Part shown: positions 1-9,337 of the stretch, piece by piece
Numbering within the stretch: position 1 is the first letter of the stretch
How the letters are laid out: each line of letters begins with the position of its first letter
NCBI RefSeq assembly: GCF_018860915.1
Contig: NZ_JAHKQD010000047.1
Span: forward strand, 186,001 to 250,000
DNA: 64,000 bases
Reading direction: 5' to 3'
Origin: Colwellia sp. C2M11
GTDB lineage: Bacteria; Pseudomonadota; Gammaproteobacteria; Enterobacterales; Alteromonadaceae
Translations under genes and position numbers: made by a program
The notes under the pieces: model-generated
The model's input: the letters and a program-made list of their open reading frames with translations, nothing else
The model's database searches: none
Told to the model about the DNA's origin: nothing

Positions 1-48
1 CATTACGGCCAAACGAACAGCTTTCGCTATTTTAGTATTGTTATACAT
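1..48 (-). CDS. N-terminal fragment of a leftward gene, cut by the window edge
   Basis: An ATG at 48-46 on the minus strand opens a frame that stays open to the window edge, giving 16 residues (MYNNTKIAKAVRLAVM). A purine-rich ribosome site (AGGGAGA, 53-59 region) lies about five bases upstream. The basic start followed by hydrophobic residues looks like the beginning of a signal peptide. TonB-dependent receptors of Alteromonadales often begin in a similar way, but that identity is only a guess from a few residues. Confidence 0.4.
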   Translation of the reverse strand, partial: MYNNTKIAKAVRLAVM

Positions 49-759
49 ATTTTCTCCCTGAACCACTAACGTGGTTACTTGCAGTGTTTAAGTAAAGTGT
101 TAATCCTAATATTATTTTGCTCTAACGGCAGGAACTAACCTTTAAAATACTAGTACTTAGCGCTTAATAAGGCAACACTAATTGTAACATTTAAATTCAA
201 CAAAAGGATAAGCGGAGAAGGGCGGGTAATTTTATTTTAAATCAACTGGTTACAAGTTAACTTTACTTTAATATAGTATCATTTACTTAAATAAAAAAAC
301 TTAGAAAAAGTAAAATTAGCATGTTAAATTATGATAAATATATAAAAATCAATATGTTACTTTGTTTTGGAGGTAGTAAAGTTTTCGTTACTAGTTGTTT
401 AAATATTAAACTTAGTGAAAAATAAATAAAAATCAATTAGTTATATTTGTTTTGCGTGTTTTTATCTATTTAAATTTAATTTACTAGTACAAAAAAAGAA
501 CAATTGAATTTTTTTAACTTATTAGATGTAACAAGTTATTACGTCCTAAGAGCGGTAATTATTAATTTTAAAAACTTTAAATAACGTGCCTATCGAGTTA
601 GAAGCAAGAGCTGTTTGTATTGCCATTATCGATAAAGATGCTGATAAGTAGGTGATAAAATGATAATTCTCTGAGGCTAATCATTTCAGAAAATTATCAT
701 GAGTTTAATAGTGTAAATTAACGAGTACTTTATATTCTTGATAACGTTAATTTGTTTCG
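49..759. other. AT-rich intergenic region
   Basis: This is the upstream region of the leftward gene at the left edge and the downstream region of the leftward mfd-csiV-DUF1244 set. It is very AT-rich, with one GC-richer patch near 586-650. The only clear structure is the hairpin at 660-700, listed separately. I see no gene that can be supported. Confidence 0.5.
655..701 (-). terminator. Hairpin terminator after the mfd-csiV-DUF1244 set
   Basis: Positions 660-674 and 686-700 are inverted repeats pairing over 15 bases with one mismatch, with an 11-base loop. Read on the minus strand the stem is followed by TTTTATC, as for a rho-independent terminator. It lies about 60 bases beyond the stop of the DUF1244 gene. 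Confidence 0.55.
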
Positions 760-1038
760 TTAACCTTTATTAAATTTAGCAAGTTGCTCTTCGGTAGCTG
801 GCAGCTGATATTTTTCTTTCCATTCACTGTAAGGCATACCGTATACTTGTTCTCGTGCGCTATCGATATCGACTGAAACACCAAGTTTTTCTGCTTCAGC
901 TACTGTCCATTTACTAAAACAATTACGACAAAAACCCGCTAAATTCATCAGTTCAATGTTTTGTACATCTTTTCTACTATCTAAATGAGCTAATAAACGA
1001 CGAAAGACAGCAGCTTGAATTTCAGTTTCTTTGTTCAT
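760..1038 (-). CDS. DUF1244 family protein
   Basis: This 92-residue protein matches the DUF1244 family by length and by its core: DVQNIELMNLAGFCRNCFSKW (about residues 24-44) and the C-terminal YGMPYSEWKEKYQ segment. It has two nearby cysteines (FCRNC). The family is small, cytoplasmic, conserved in proteobacteria and without an established biochemical role. There is no signal peptide or membrane segment. It lies 58 bases downstream of csiV on the same strand and is probably the last gene of the mfd-csiV unit, since a hairpin follows. Confidence 0.85.
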   Translation of the reverse strand: MNKETEIQAAVFRRLLAHLDSRKDVQNIELMNLAGFCRNCFSKWTVAEAEKLGVSVDIDSAREQVYGMPYSEWKEKYQLPATEEQLAKFNKG

Positions 1039-1096
1039 GATATTCCTATTAAAGCTAATTGTTATATGATTTTTATGAAGAAGTTGCTTGCTAAGG

Positions 1097-2500
1097 CTAT
1101 TTTATCGCTTGGCTTACTTGTTCACCTTCTGGTTTTGTTGGATCGAAACGTCTTATTTGTACTATCATGCCAATGTAAGGGTGATCAAAGTAGTGTATTT
1201 CACCTGTTATTACTCGACGGTTTTGGCTAAAGTTAATAAGTTTTGCTGTACTATCATTACTACTAGTTGGCACATTTTTAATTATTTTTTCAAGATCACT
1301 TTCATTAAATACATTGAAATCAGCAGTTATATAAAGATAATGATCTAGGTGTATTTTAAGAAAACCATCTAAGAACCAAGGTTGAATTGGTGCCTTGAGT
1401 GGGGTACCTAGTTCTGAGTGTTGTTTGTTGACAATAGTCTCTACAGAATTGGTGGCTATAATAGTTTCCAAATCCATTTCGTTAACTTGGTTAACTGTCT
1501 TATTAATTGTATCTATATCAATAGGCTCTCGACTAAACGCATTAAAACGTGTAAATATTTGGTTTAAGACTTGCTGATTATTACGAGATCTTTCAATGTT
1601 AGTCGACTCTGTTGTCAGTGTTGAGTTTTGTGTTTTAGTTAGTTGATTAATTAAGTTTTCTTCTAATAGTTTTTCTTTCTCAACCTCAAGTTGATATTCT
1701 TCTAATGCTTTTTGGTATTCATGCGCTAAATTTTGACCCGCAAATAACTTAAGTGGAATAGCATCTTTTTGCGTTACGCCAACTTGTCTCCAGCCAAAAT
1801 GTAGTAGCGGTTTAAATGTTTTGCTCCAGCGTAGTCGCTGACTAATATCAGTTAATAGTAAAGATTCATCAGCAATTAAGTAAGGGTTGTATTCATTGTG
1901 TATACCTAAAGCATTCAACTTATTTGGCAGCGCATTTATCTCGACTGAATTTATATTCATATTAGCGAGCTGCTCTTTATCAAATAATCTTTCCATTTCT
2001 TGCTGAGAAATAGCACATATAGTGTCAGTAGATAAAAGTTTATGGGTTAAGTTGTCGAATAGTAAATTTTGAGAAGAGATATCCGCTCTTTCTCTTAACT
2101 CAAATGTATTAATCGCGGTGATTTGTGTAAGTTGATTAACTTTTTTATCAAAAGTAGCATTAGTACGTTTAAGAGGGTGTAACAATACTGGCTGAATATT
2201 ATTTTCACTTTCTTTAGAGCAAAGTGGCAAGAACTGTTTTATGTTTGTTAAATCGGGCTGGATGTGAGGCCCTAATAAATCAAAAGATTTTTGGTAATTA
2301 GGCAAACTGGATACGTCAATATCCTCAGGAAATTGTTCTTTTAATTCGTTTTTGTTGCCTAATTGTTGGAAAAGTATCACTTCAACTTCAAACCAACGTT
2401 CATCTGCTGCTTTATTTTTAGCGTACACGTCTGAACTCATGGTTACTGTTGAGATGCCAAGAGCAAATAGTGAATAGAAAAAAGCTGGATTTACTTTCAT
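1097..2500 (-). CDS. csiV: CsiV-type peptidoglycan-binding protein
   Basis: A 467-residue exported protein with an N-terminal signal peptide (about residues 1-27, ending near VYA). After it comes the hallmark 'RWFEVEVILFQQ' strand and a long middle region rich in charged residues. The C-terminal half returns to strands such as 'GFLKIHLDHYLYI' and 'HYFDHPYIGMIVQIRRF'. Vibrio CsiV binds peptidoglycan and activates lytic transglycosylase/D-alanine handling enzymes. The gene sits 27 bases downstream of mfd on the same strand, an arrangement known in Vibrio and Shewanella. The middle (about 220-350) is low-complexity and probably linker. Identification rests on signal peptide, length, core strand and neighbourhood. 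Confidence 0.75.
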   Translation of the reverse strand: MKVNPAFFYSLFALGISTVTMSSDVYAKNKAADERWFEVEVILFQQLGNKNELKEQFPEDIDVSSLPNYQKSFDLLGPHIQPDLTNIKQFLPLCSKESENNIQPVLLHPLKRTNATFDKKVNQLTQITAINTFELRERADISSQNLLFDNLTHKLLSTDTICAISQQEMERLFDKEQLANMNINSVEINALPNKLNALGIHNEYNPYLIADESLLLTDISQRLRWSKTFKPLLHFGWRQVGVTQKDAIPLKLFAGQNLAHEYQKALEEYQLEVEKEKLLEENLINQLTKTQNSTLTTESTNIERSRNNQQVLNQIFTRFNAFSREPIDIDTINKTVNQVNEMDLETIIATNSVETIVNKQHSELGTPLKAPIQPWFLDGFLKIHLDHYLYITADFNVFNESDLEKIIKNVPTSSNDSTAKLINFSQNRRVITGEIHYFDHPYIGMIVQIRRFDPTKPEGEQVSQAIK

Positions 2501-2527
2501 TAATAGTCCAATTATTTTAAGTTATCT

Positions 2528-5500
2528 TTATTTAGCTGTGGTTAGATCATTTAATAAAGTGGTGATTAAGCTAAACCTGGCTTGTTCACCTTCACTTGCT
2601 CGACTAAACTTAAGCTTATTAGGAGGCACCATTTTATACGTTGTTGGTTGCTTTTGCACTAAGGCAATGATCAACATATGATCCACGCTGGTATCGTCAT
2701 TGAATTCAACTGATCCACCTTTTTCGTTGACTTCAATACGTGAAATACCAATAGTTTGAGCTTTCAAGCGTATTTTAGCTATTTGAATTAAGTTCTTCGT
2801 TGCTTGTGGTAACAATCCAAAGCGATCGATTAACTCAACTTGAATATCATCCAGTTGATTTTTATTTTTACAACTAGCGATACGTTTATATAAGCTTAAT
2901 CGTATACTTACATCAAAAATATAACTTTCAGGAATAAGGGCAGGTAAACGTAGCTCTATTTCAGTTTGTTTTGCGGTGACTTGTGTTAATGATAATTGCT
3001 TACCATCTTTTAGGGCTTCTACCGCATGGTCAAGCATTTCCATATATAAACTGAAGCCAACTTGGCTCATGGATCCTGATTGATCTTCACCAAGTAATTC
3101 CCCTGCGCCACGTATTTCTAAATCATGTGTTGCCAATGTAAATCCAGCACCTAAATCTTCTAATGACGCGATAGCTTCAAGACGTTTTTTCGCATCTTTA
3201 GTCATGCGTTTTTCGTGAGGTGTTAACAGGTAAGCATAGGCTTGATGGTGCGAACGACCAACACGGCCACGTAGTTGATGTAATTGAGCTAACCCTAAAT
3301 TATCAGCTCGATCCATTATAATGGTATTTGCACTAGGTACATCAATACCTGTTTCTATAATGGTCGTACAAACGATAACATTGAACCGTTGGTGATAAAA
3401 ATCACTCATGATACGTTCAAGTTCTCGTTCTTGCATTTGTCCATGAGCAGTAATAACCCTAGCTTCTGGTACTAGTGCTTGAATATCTGCGGCGGTTTTT
3501 TCTATGCTATCGACATGATTATGTAAATAGTAAACCTGACCACCACGTAATGTTTCTCGTAAAATCGCTTCTCTAATTAAGGCATCATCATGCTGGCGAA
3601 CAAAAGTTTTAACAGCTAGTCGTTTTGCTGGTGGTGTCGCAATAATTGATAAATCACGCATGCCACCCATTGCCATATTAAGTGTTCTAGGAATAGGGGT
3701 TGCAGTTAAGGTAAGAATATCAACATTGCTACGTAGTTGTTTAATTTTTTCTTTTTGTTTTACGCCAAATCTATGCTCTTCGTCTACTACCAACAATCCT
3801 AAGTCTTTATATTTAATACTGTTTTGCAGTAGTTTATGAGTGCCTATTAAGATATCTATCTGCCCAGATTCAACTTGTTTTATAATTTCAGTTTGTTGTT
3901 TTGCTGTTTTAAAGCGAGATAATACTTCGATTGAAACTGGCCAGTTCGCAAAACGATCGCGAAAACTTTCATAATGTTGCTGGGCAAGCAGCGTAGTGGG
4001 TACTAGTATGGCAACTTGTTTACCATCATTTACCGCCACAAAAGCGGCGCGCATTGCGACCTCGGTTTTACCAAAGCCGACATCACCACATACTAACCTG
4101 TCCATTGTTTTTGCAGACAGCATATCGCTAATAACGGCATTTATCGCTTGTTGCTGATCAAATGTTTCTTCAAAACCAAAACTATCACTAAAGGCTAAAT
4201 AATCATCTTTATCTCGCTTAAAAGCATAGCCGGTATTGTTTGCGCGGTTGGCATAAATATCAAGTAATTCAGCTGCTACATCACGTACTTTTTCAGCTGC
4301 TTTTTGTTTCGCTTTGCTCCAAGTATCTGTACCCAATTTATGTAAAGGAGCATGCTCAGCGTCGGTACCTGAATAGCGGCTAATTAAATGTAAAGAGGCA
4401 ACAGGTACATAGAGTTTTGCGTCGTTAGCATAACTAAGCATTAAAAATTCAGTGGTTATGCCACCGGTTTCTAGTGTTTGTAAACCTAAATATCGACCGA
4501 TACCATGTTCTATATGTACAACAGCTTGACCGATAGAAAGTTCCGCTAAATTTTTGAAAATAGCGTCAGTTTCAATTTCTTGTGATTTGTTACGTCGTCT
4601 TGATTGGCGAACATGATCGCCTAATAACTCAGCTTCAGTAATTAAAGCAATCGCATTTTTCTTTGCACTGCTTTTTGATTGAAAACTAAAACCTTGGTTA
4701 AGTGCATTAACACTGATACCTAATAATTCATCTGACTCAATAAAGTCTTCAATAGTATTAAAAATGCTGGGTTTGACATTATCACGTGCGAGTAACTCTA
4801 AAACACTTTCACGTCGACCTTGACTCTCAGCGATAAATAAAATTTTATTGGGTGTCTCTTTTGACTGAATGAAGTTATTTATTAATTCAAAAGGTTGTTT
4901 TAACTTATGATCAATAGTCAGATCGGGCAGGGCATTAACATCGAAATAAATAGCACTCGATTTTTGTTTTTTGTTCTCAATACTACCACTGATATTGTCA
5001 TTTTCATCAGTGCTTAGTTGAGCTTCTTCTTCACAGCATTTTATAGTAATACGTGCAAATGGCTTTAATGCGCTATATAACTCATCTTTGCTTAAGAATA
5101 GTTGCTCTGGTGGTAATAAAGGTCGAGTAGGATTGTAGCGTCTATTTTCATAGCGATATTCAATGTCTTGCCAGTGTTTTTTTAATGATTTTTCTAAATC
5201 ACCTGAAATAGCAATTAGCGTATCAGGCATTAAATAATCACACAGTGTATTGGTATTTTTAAGCGTATCGGTGCAATCTTCAGTACTTTCATTTTTGAAA
5301 AAAAGCGGTAAATAATATTCTATCCCAGGAGGAAGAATTCCATTACTTACTTGATGATAGATAGACTCCTTATCAATCGAGCTTTTAAACAGTTCACGAT
5401 ATTGGCTACGAAATAAGTTAATGGCCTCTTTGTCTGTTGGAAATTCATGAGCGGGCAATAAATCAATATTGTCTACTTTTTCATTTGACCGTTGATTTTC

Positions 5501-6133
5501 AGGATCAAACAAACGGATTTCATCAATTTCGTCATCAAAAAAGTCTAAACGAAATGGGGTATTACTGCCCATAGGAAATAGATCTAAAATAGCACCACGA
5601 GCAGAAAACTCACCATGCTCCATAACTTGATCAACACAGCGGTAACCACTTGCTTCTAGATCTTGTCGAAGTTGATGTAAGTCTTTCTTATCACCTTTTT
5701 TAATGACTAAACTATTTGCTTCTATATATTTCTTAGGTGCTAGCCTTTGCGCCAATGTTGTTACAGGCACAATAACAATGCCTTTTTTCATGCGGGACAA
5801 TTGGTAAAGAGTCGCTAGCCTTTGAGAAATAATATCTTGATGAGGAGAAAAAGTATCGTAGGGTAGTGTTTCCCAATCAGGAAATAAGCAAATCGATAAT
5901 GCATTTTCGTCTTGCGATAAACTTTGTAGCTCCTGCTCTAGTTTGAGTGCAGAAGGCGTGTCATGAGTGAGTAATAATATTGGAACATCACTTGTTAACG
6001 CTCCTCGATACAAAGCAATACTCGCACTTGAGCCTTGCAAATTGTGCCAAGTTTTTCTGTCAACTGTGGTACTTGTATTAGTTGTTTTATTTTTAGCTAG
6101 AGTTGGCGCCAGTAAATAGCTTTTTTTGCTCAT
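2528..6133 (-). CDS. mfd: Transcription-repair coupling factor Mfd
   Basis: A superfamily 2 DNA translocase that removes RNA polymerase stalled at lesions and recruits UvrA. The N-terminal UvrB-like part includes FPDWETLPYD and GEFSARGAILDLFP. The middle part contains the RNA-polymerase-interacting segment around 'IGQAVVHIEHGIGRY'. The motor has Walker A CGDVGFGKTE, the box VVDEEHRFG, ATPIPRTLNMA and QLRGRVGRS. The C-terminal domain binds or shields UvrA. A TTG 24 bases further upstream is in frame, but the ATG at 6133 (MSKKSYLL) is the more natural start, giving 1201 residues against 1148 in E. coli. No strong ribosome site is seen at either. csiV follows 27 bases downstream. Confidence 0.97.
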   Translation of the reverse strand: MSKKSYLLAPTLAKNKTTNTSTTVDRKTWHNLQGSSASIALYRGALTSDVPILLLTHDTPSALKLEQELQSLSQDENALSICLFPDWETLPYDTFSPHQDIISQRLATLYQLSRMKKGIVIVPVTTLAQRLAPKKYIEANSLVIKKGDKKDLHQLRQDLEASGYRCVDQVMEHGEFSARGAILDLFPMGSNTPFRLDFFDDEIDEIRLFDPENQRSNEKVDNIDLLPAHEFPTDKEAINLFRSQYRELFKSSIDKESIYHQVSNGILPPGIEYYLPLFFKNESTEDCTDTLKNTNTLCDYLMPDTLIAISGDLEKSLKKHWQDIEYRYENRRYNPTRPLLPPEQLFLSKDELYSALKPFARITIKCCEEEAQLSTDENDNISGSIENKKQKSSAIYFDVNALPDLTIDHKLKQPFELINNFIQSKETPNKILFIAESQGRRESVLELLARDNVKPSIFNTIEDFIESDELLGISVNALNQGFSFQSKSSAKKNAIALITEAELLGDHVRQSRRRNKSQEIETDAIFKNLAELSIGQAVVHIEHGIGRYLGLQTLETGGITTEFLMLSYANDAKLYVPVASLHLISRYSGTDAEHAPLHKLGTDTWSKAKQKAAEKVRDVAAELLDIYANRANNTGYAFKRDKDDYLAFSDSFGFEETFDQQQAINAVISDMLSAKTMDRLVCGDVGFGKTEVAMRAAFVAVNDGKQVAILVPTTLLAQQHYESFRDRFANWPVSIEVLSRFKTAKQQTEIIKQVESGQIDILIGTHKLLQNSIKYKDLGLLVVDEEHRFGVKQKEKIKQLRSNVDILTLTATPIPRTLNMAMGGMRDLSIIATPPAKRLAVKTFVRQHDDALIREAILRETLRGGQVYYLHNHVDSIEKTAADIQALVPEARVITAHGQMQERELERIMSDFYHQRFNVIVCTTIIETGIDVPSANTIIMDRADNLGLAQLHQLRGRVGRSHHQAYAYLLTPHEKRMTKDAKKRLEAIASLEDLGAGFTLATHDLEIRGAGELLGEDQSGSMSQVGFSLYMEMLDHAVEALKDGKQLSLTQVTAKQTEIELRLPALIPESYIFDVSIRLSLYKRIASCKNKNQLDDIQVELIDRFGLLPQATKNLIQIAKIRLKAQTIGISRIEVNEKGGSVEFNDDTSVDHMLIIALVQKQPTTYKMVPPNKLKFSRASEGEQARFSLITTLLNDLTTAK

Positions 6134-6303
6134 GGAATGCTTTAAATGATAGTTCAAAAATTATAACTGTATAGTTTAACTATTTCTGTACAATTTTAAA
6201 TGCATTTGACAAAAATATATTTCACATCTAAACATAATAATGAACATCTAACCAGTTGCATCGATGTTTGAACTTTTAATGGGACTATTTATAAGGAATT
6301 AAT
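6134..6303. promoter_or_regulatory. Divergent promoter region between mfd and the comEA-like gene
   Basis: A 170-base AT-rich gap separates the starts of two divergent genes and must carry promoters for both. No clear operator was recognised. The ribosome site AAGGAA at about 6293 serves the rightward gene. Confidence 0.45.
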
Positions 6304-6612
6304 ATGAAAGTTTTAATTATGAGAGCACTGCTCTGTGCGTTATTCACTACTACGTTATTGTTCAATTCAAATTTAGCTATTGCTGCACCAACGGTCACGA
6401 AGGAAGTTAAAGCAATACAACAAGTTGTTCATTTGAACAAATCTACCCTCGAAGAGTTAATGACTTTAAAAGGAATTGGTCAGAAAAAAGCACAAGCGAT
6501 CTTAGCATATCGCAAAAAAATGGGAGATTTTAAGTCTATTAACGATTTAATGAATGTTAAAGGTATAGGCGAAAAAGTATTAAAGGATAATATGGATCGC
6601 CTGAAAATATAG
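6304..6612 (+). CDS. ComEA-like exported helix-hairpin-helix protein
   Basis: A 102-residue protein with a signal peptide (about residues 1-27, ending AIAAP) and one helix-hairpin-helix region: LNKSTLEELMTLKGIGQKKA followed by FKSINDLMNVKGIGEKVL. Two GIG hairpins are visible. This fold binds DNA without sequence preference. Related short ComEA proteins bind double-stranded DNA in the periplasm and help DNA uptake by natural transformation, but many short members have no proven role. An AAGGAA ribosome site lies seven bases before the ATG, and an intrinsic terminator follows, so it is probably monocistronic. Confidence 0.85.
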   Translation: MKVLIMRALLCALFTTTLLFNSNLAIAAPTVTKEVKAIQQVVHLNKSTLEELMTLKGIGQKKAQAILAYRKKMGDFKSINDLMNVKGIGEKVLKDNMDRLKI

Positions 6613-6638
6613 CACGGATATCATTAATGTGTGTTTCT

Positions 6639-6666
6639 AAAAGTCAGCATTTCGCTGACTTTTTTA
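6639..6666 (+). terminator. Rho-independent terminator of the comEA-like gene
   Basis: The stem GTCAGC (6643-6648) pairs with GCTGAC (6654-6659) around a five-base loop. It is extended by an A-run before it and followed by TTTTTT, a classic terminator and nearly bidirectional. Confidence 0.85.
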
Positions 6667-6834
6667 TAAGTTGAGCTACTAAATTAACACTACTGTCTAA
6701 CTATCGTTATGAAAGTTAGACAGATCACCTTGTTATTCCTTTTGGTTATAATAAAGCTGTTTCTTATTATAGAAAAATCAAGGTAGGTGTGGCATTCTTA
6801 CCTTATTAATTTTATCAACAGTTGTGTATTGGCA

Positions 6835-7734
6835 ATGAATTTAACTCATTTAAAAAAATTAGAATCGGAATCTATTCATATTTTTCGTGAAGTGGCTGCA
6901 GAGTTTGATAACCCTGTAATGCTTTATTCTGTCGGTAAAGACTCTGCAGTTTTGTTACATCTTGCTCGCAAAGCTTTTGCTCCAGGTAAAATCCCTTTTC
7001 CATTATTGCACGTTGATACGAATTGGAAATTTAAAGAAATGATCGCTTTTCGTGATCAAATGGCAAAAGACTATGGTTTTGAGCTACTTGTTCATCAAAA
7101 CCCGGAAGGTATTGCCATGGGAATGGGACCATTTACTCATGGTAGTGCAACCCATACGGACGTGATGAAAACACAAGGCTTAAAGCAAGCGCTAAATAAA
7201 TACGGATTTGATGCTGCTTTTGGCGGCGCACGCCGTGATGAAGAAAAGTCTCGTGCCAAAGAGCGTGTTTACTCATTCCGTGATGATAAACATCGTTGGG
7301 ATCCTAAAAGCCAACGTCCTGAATTATGGAATATCTATAACGGTAAAGTTCATAAAGGCGAAAGTATTCGTGTTTTCCCTTTATCTAATTGGACTGAGCT
7401 TGATATTTGGCAGTATATCTATCTAGAAAGCATTCCAATTGTGCCACTTTATTTAGCTGAAAAACGTCCAGTTGTTGAACGTGATGGTACATTAATCATG
7501 GTTGATGACGATCGTATGCCAATTGAAGAAGATGAAGAAATACAAATGAAAAGTGTTCGTTTTAGAACGCTTGGTTGTTACCCATTAACAGGTGCAGTTG
7601 AGTCAACAGCGACTACGTTACCTGAAATTATTCAAGAAATGTTATTAACAAAAACCTCTGAACGCCAAGGTCGTGTAATAGATCATGATAGTGCTGGCTC
7701 GATGGAAAAGAAAAAGATGGAAGGTTACTTCTAA
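6835..7734 (+). CDS. cysD: Sulfate adenylyltransferase subunit 2 (CysD)
   Basis: The small catalytic subunit of ATP sulfurylase, which with CysN makes APS from sulfate and ATP. The PP-loop SVGKDS is at residues 32-37. [20 protein letters not shown] and the C-terminal [12 protein letters not shown] segment are family hallmarks. The ATG at 6835 gives 299 residues, close to the usual 302. An in-frame GTG at 6787 would add 16 residues with no family support. Possible promoter elements are TTGGTT (6742) and TATTAT (6765) with 17 bases between. It is the first gene of the sulfate activation cluster, and control by CysB is expected from other gammaproteobacteria but not shown here. Confidence 0.96.
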   Translation: MNLTHLKKLESESIHIFREVAAEFDNPVMLYSVGKDSAVLLHLARKAFAPGKIPFPLLHVDTNWKFKEMIAFRDQMAKDYGFELLVHQNPEGIAMGMGPFTHGSATHTDVMKTQGLKQALNKYGFDAAFGGARRDEEKSRAKERVYSFRDDKHRWDPKSQRPELWNIYNGKVHKGESIRVFPLSNWTELDIWQYIYLESIPIVPLYLAEKRPVVERDGTLIMVDDDRMPIEEDEEIQMKSVRFRTLGCYPLTGAVESTATTLPEIIQEMLLTKTSERQGRVIDHDSAGSMEKKKMEGYF

Positions 7735-7828
7735 GCCTTAAATATAAACCTTATATGTATAACTAAGGTGAGGCTTCTATTTTCAACATAACATTTTATT
7801 TGATTAAAAATTTTCGAAGGAAAACATT

Positions 7829-9229
7829 ATGAGTAACCAGCAAGACTTAATTGCAGATGATATTCAAGCTTATTTAAAGCAGCATGAAAACAAAGAATTA
7901 GTACGTTTTTTAACGTGTGGTAGCGTAGATGATGGTAAAAGTACCTTAATTGGTCGCTTGTTACATGACTCTAAAATGATTTTTGAAGATCAATTAGCCG
8001 CTATTGAAAAAGATTCAAAAAAATCAGGGACCACTGGTGAAGCTATCGATTTAGCATTATTAGTTGATGGTTTACAATCTGAACGTGAGCAAGGTATCAC
8101 CATTGATGTGGCATACCGTTATTTTGCTACCGATAAACGTAAATTTATTATTGCAGATACTCCTGGCCACGAACAATATACGCGTAATATGGCAACAGGT
8201 GCGTCTACTTGTGATATCGCAATTATCTTAATTGATGCACGCTACGGGGTGCAAACACAAACACGTCGTCATTCATTTATTTGTTCGTTATTAGGTATTA
8301 AGCATATTGTCGTTGCCGTGAACAAAATGGACTTGGTTGATTACTCGCAAGAAAAATATCAAGCAATCAAAAAAGATTACCGTGAATTTGCTGAATCACT
8401 TAACTTTGAAGATGTACGTTTTGTACCTATGTCGGCGCTTAATGGTGACAACGTAGTAGAAGAAAGTGCAAACATGGATTGGTACCCAGGCGCAACATTA
8501 ATGAAGTTGCTAAATACCATTGATGTAAAAGAACAAAATGCATTCACAGAATTACGTTTTCAAGTGCAGTATGTCAACCGCCCTAACTTAGATTTTCGTG
8601 GTTTTGCCGGCACTATTTCTTCAGGTCATGTACTTGTCGGCGATACCATTGTTGCCTTACCTTCAGGTAAAGAAAGTGTTGTGAAAGAAATTGTTACCTT
8701 TGACGGTAACATAGACCGTGCCGATAAAGGTATGGCAGTAACACTAACATTAGAAGACGAAATTGATATTAGCCGTGGTGAAATCATTGTTAAAAAAGGT
8801 TGTTTACCAACATCGGCTAAAGAATTAAATGCAACAGTAGTATGGATGCATGAAAATGAATTAGAAGCGGGACGTGAATACTTTATTAAGCATGGCAGTA
8901 AAATGACTACTGGTCACGCAAGTAAAATTGTGAATAAGTTTGACGTTAATACCATGGAAAAATCGGCTTCAGCGCAACTGGCTGTTAACGAAATTGGTAA
9001 TGTTGATTTTGTCATGGGTGAAACATTGCATTTTGACGATTACCAAGTTAACCGTGGTAGTGGTGCTTTTATTATTATTGATAGACTAAGTAACCTAACG
9101 GTTGGTGCAGGTATGATTAATCATGCTATCGCTGAAGAAGTAAAAGAATACTCAGCATTTGAGTTAGAGTTAAATGCATTAGTTCGTAAGCAGTTCCCTC
9201 ACTGGGGTGCTAGAGATATAACTAAATAG
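7829..9229 (+). CDS. cysN: Sulfate adenylyltransferase subunit 1 GTPase (CysN)
   Basis: The regulatory GTPase subunit of ATP sulfurylase, whose GTP hydrolysis drives APS formation on CysD. It is an EF-Tu-like protein with G1 GSVDDGKS (residues 31-38), G3 DTPGHEQ (110-116) and G4 NKMD (165-168). Two beta-barrel domains follow. At 466 residues it is the stand-alone form, without a fused CysC kinase, which agrees with a separate cysC downstream. The ribosome site is GAAGGA before the ATG. It lies 94 bases after cysD. Confidence 0.96.
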   Translation: MSNQQDLIADDIQAYLKQHENKELVRFLTCGSVDDGKSTLIGRLLHDSKMIFEDQLAAIEKDSKKSGTTGEAIDLALLVDGLQSEREQGITIDVAYRYFATDKRKFIIADTPGHEQYTRNMATGASTCDIAIILIDARYGVQTQTRRHSFICSLLGIKHIVVAVNKMDLVDYSQEKYQAIKKDYREFAESLNFEDVRFVPMSALNGDNVVEESANMDWYPGATLMKLLNTIDVKEQNAFTELRFQVQYVNRPNLDFRGFAGTISSGHVLVGDTIVALPSGKESVVKEIVTFDGNIDRADKGMAVTLTLEDEIDISRGEIIVKKGCLPTSAKELNATVVWMHENELEAGREYFIKHGSKMTTGHASKIVNKFDVNTMEKSASAQLAVNEIGNVDFVMGETLHFDDYQVNRGSGAFIIIDRLSNLTVGAGMINHAIAEEVKEYSAFELELNALVRKQFPHWGARDITK

Positions 9230-9337
9230 ATTAGCTATAGCTCAGTTTGTTGTGACGCCTTCTTGAATTAGTTAGGCGTACATATTTTCTTTGTCATCAA
9301 CAACGCTAAGTATGAATATCTAACACCTAGGATAAAA

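Noticed and set aside
559-651. Rightward frame after a stop, with a GC-richer end (VPIELEARAVCIAIIDKDADK, stop)
   Set aside because: It looks like the tail of a lost gene, but it is only about 22 convincing residues, has no start with a ribosome site and no family I can name.
6787-6834. In-frame GTG start 16 codons before cysD
   Set aside because: The extension has no family support and no ribosome site, while the ATG at 6835 gives the normal CysD length.
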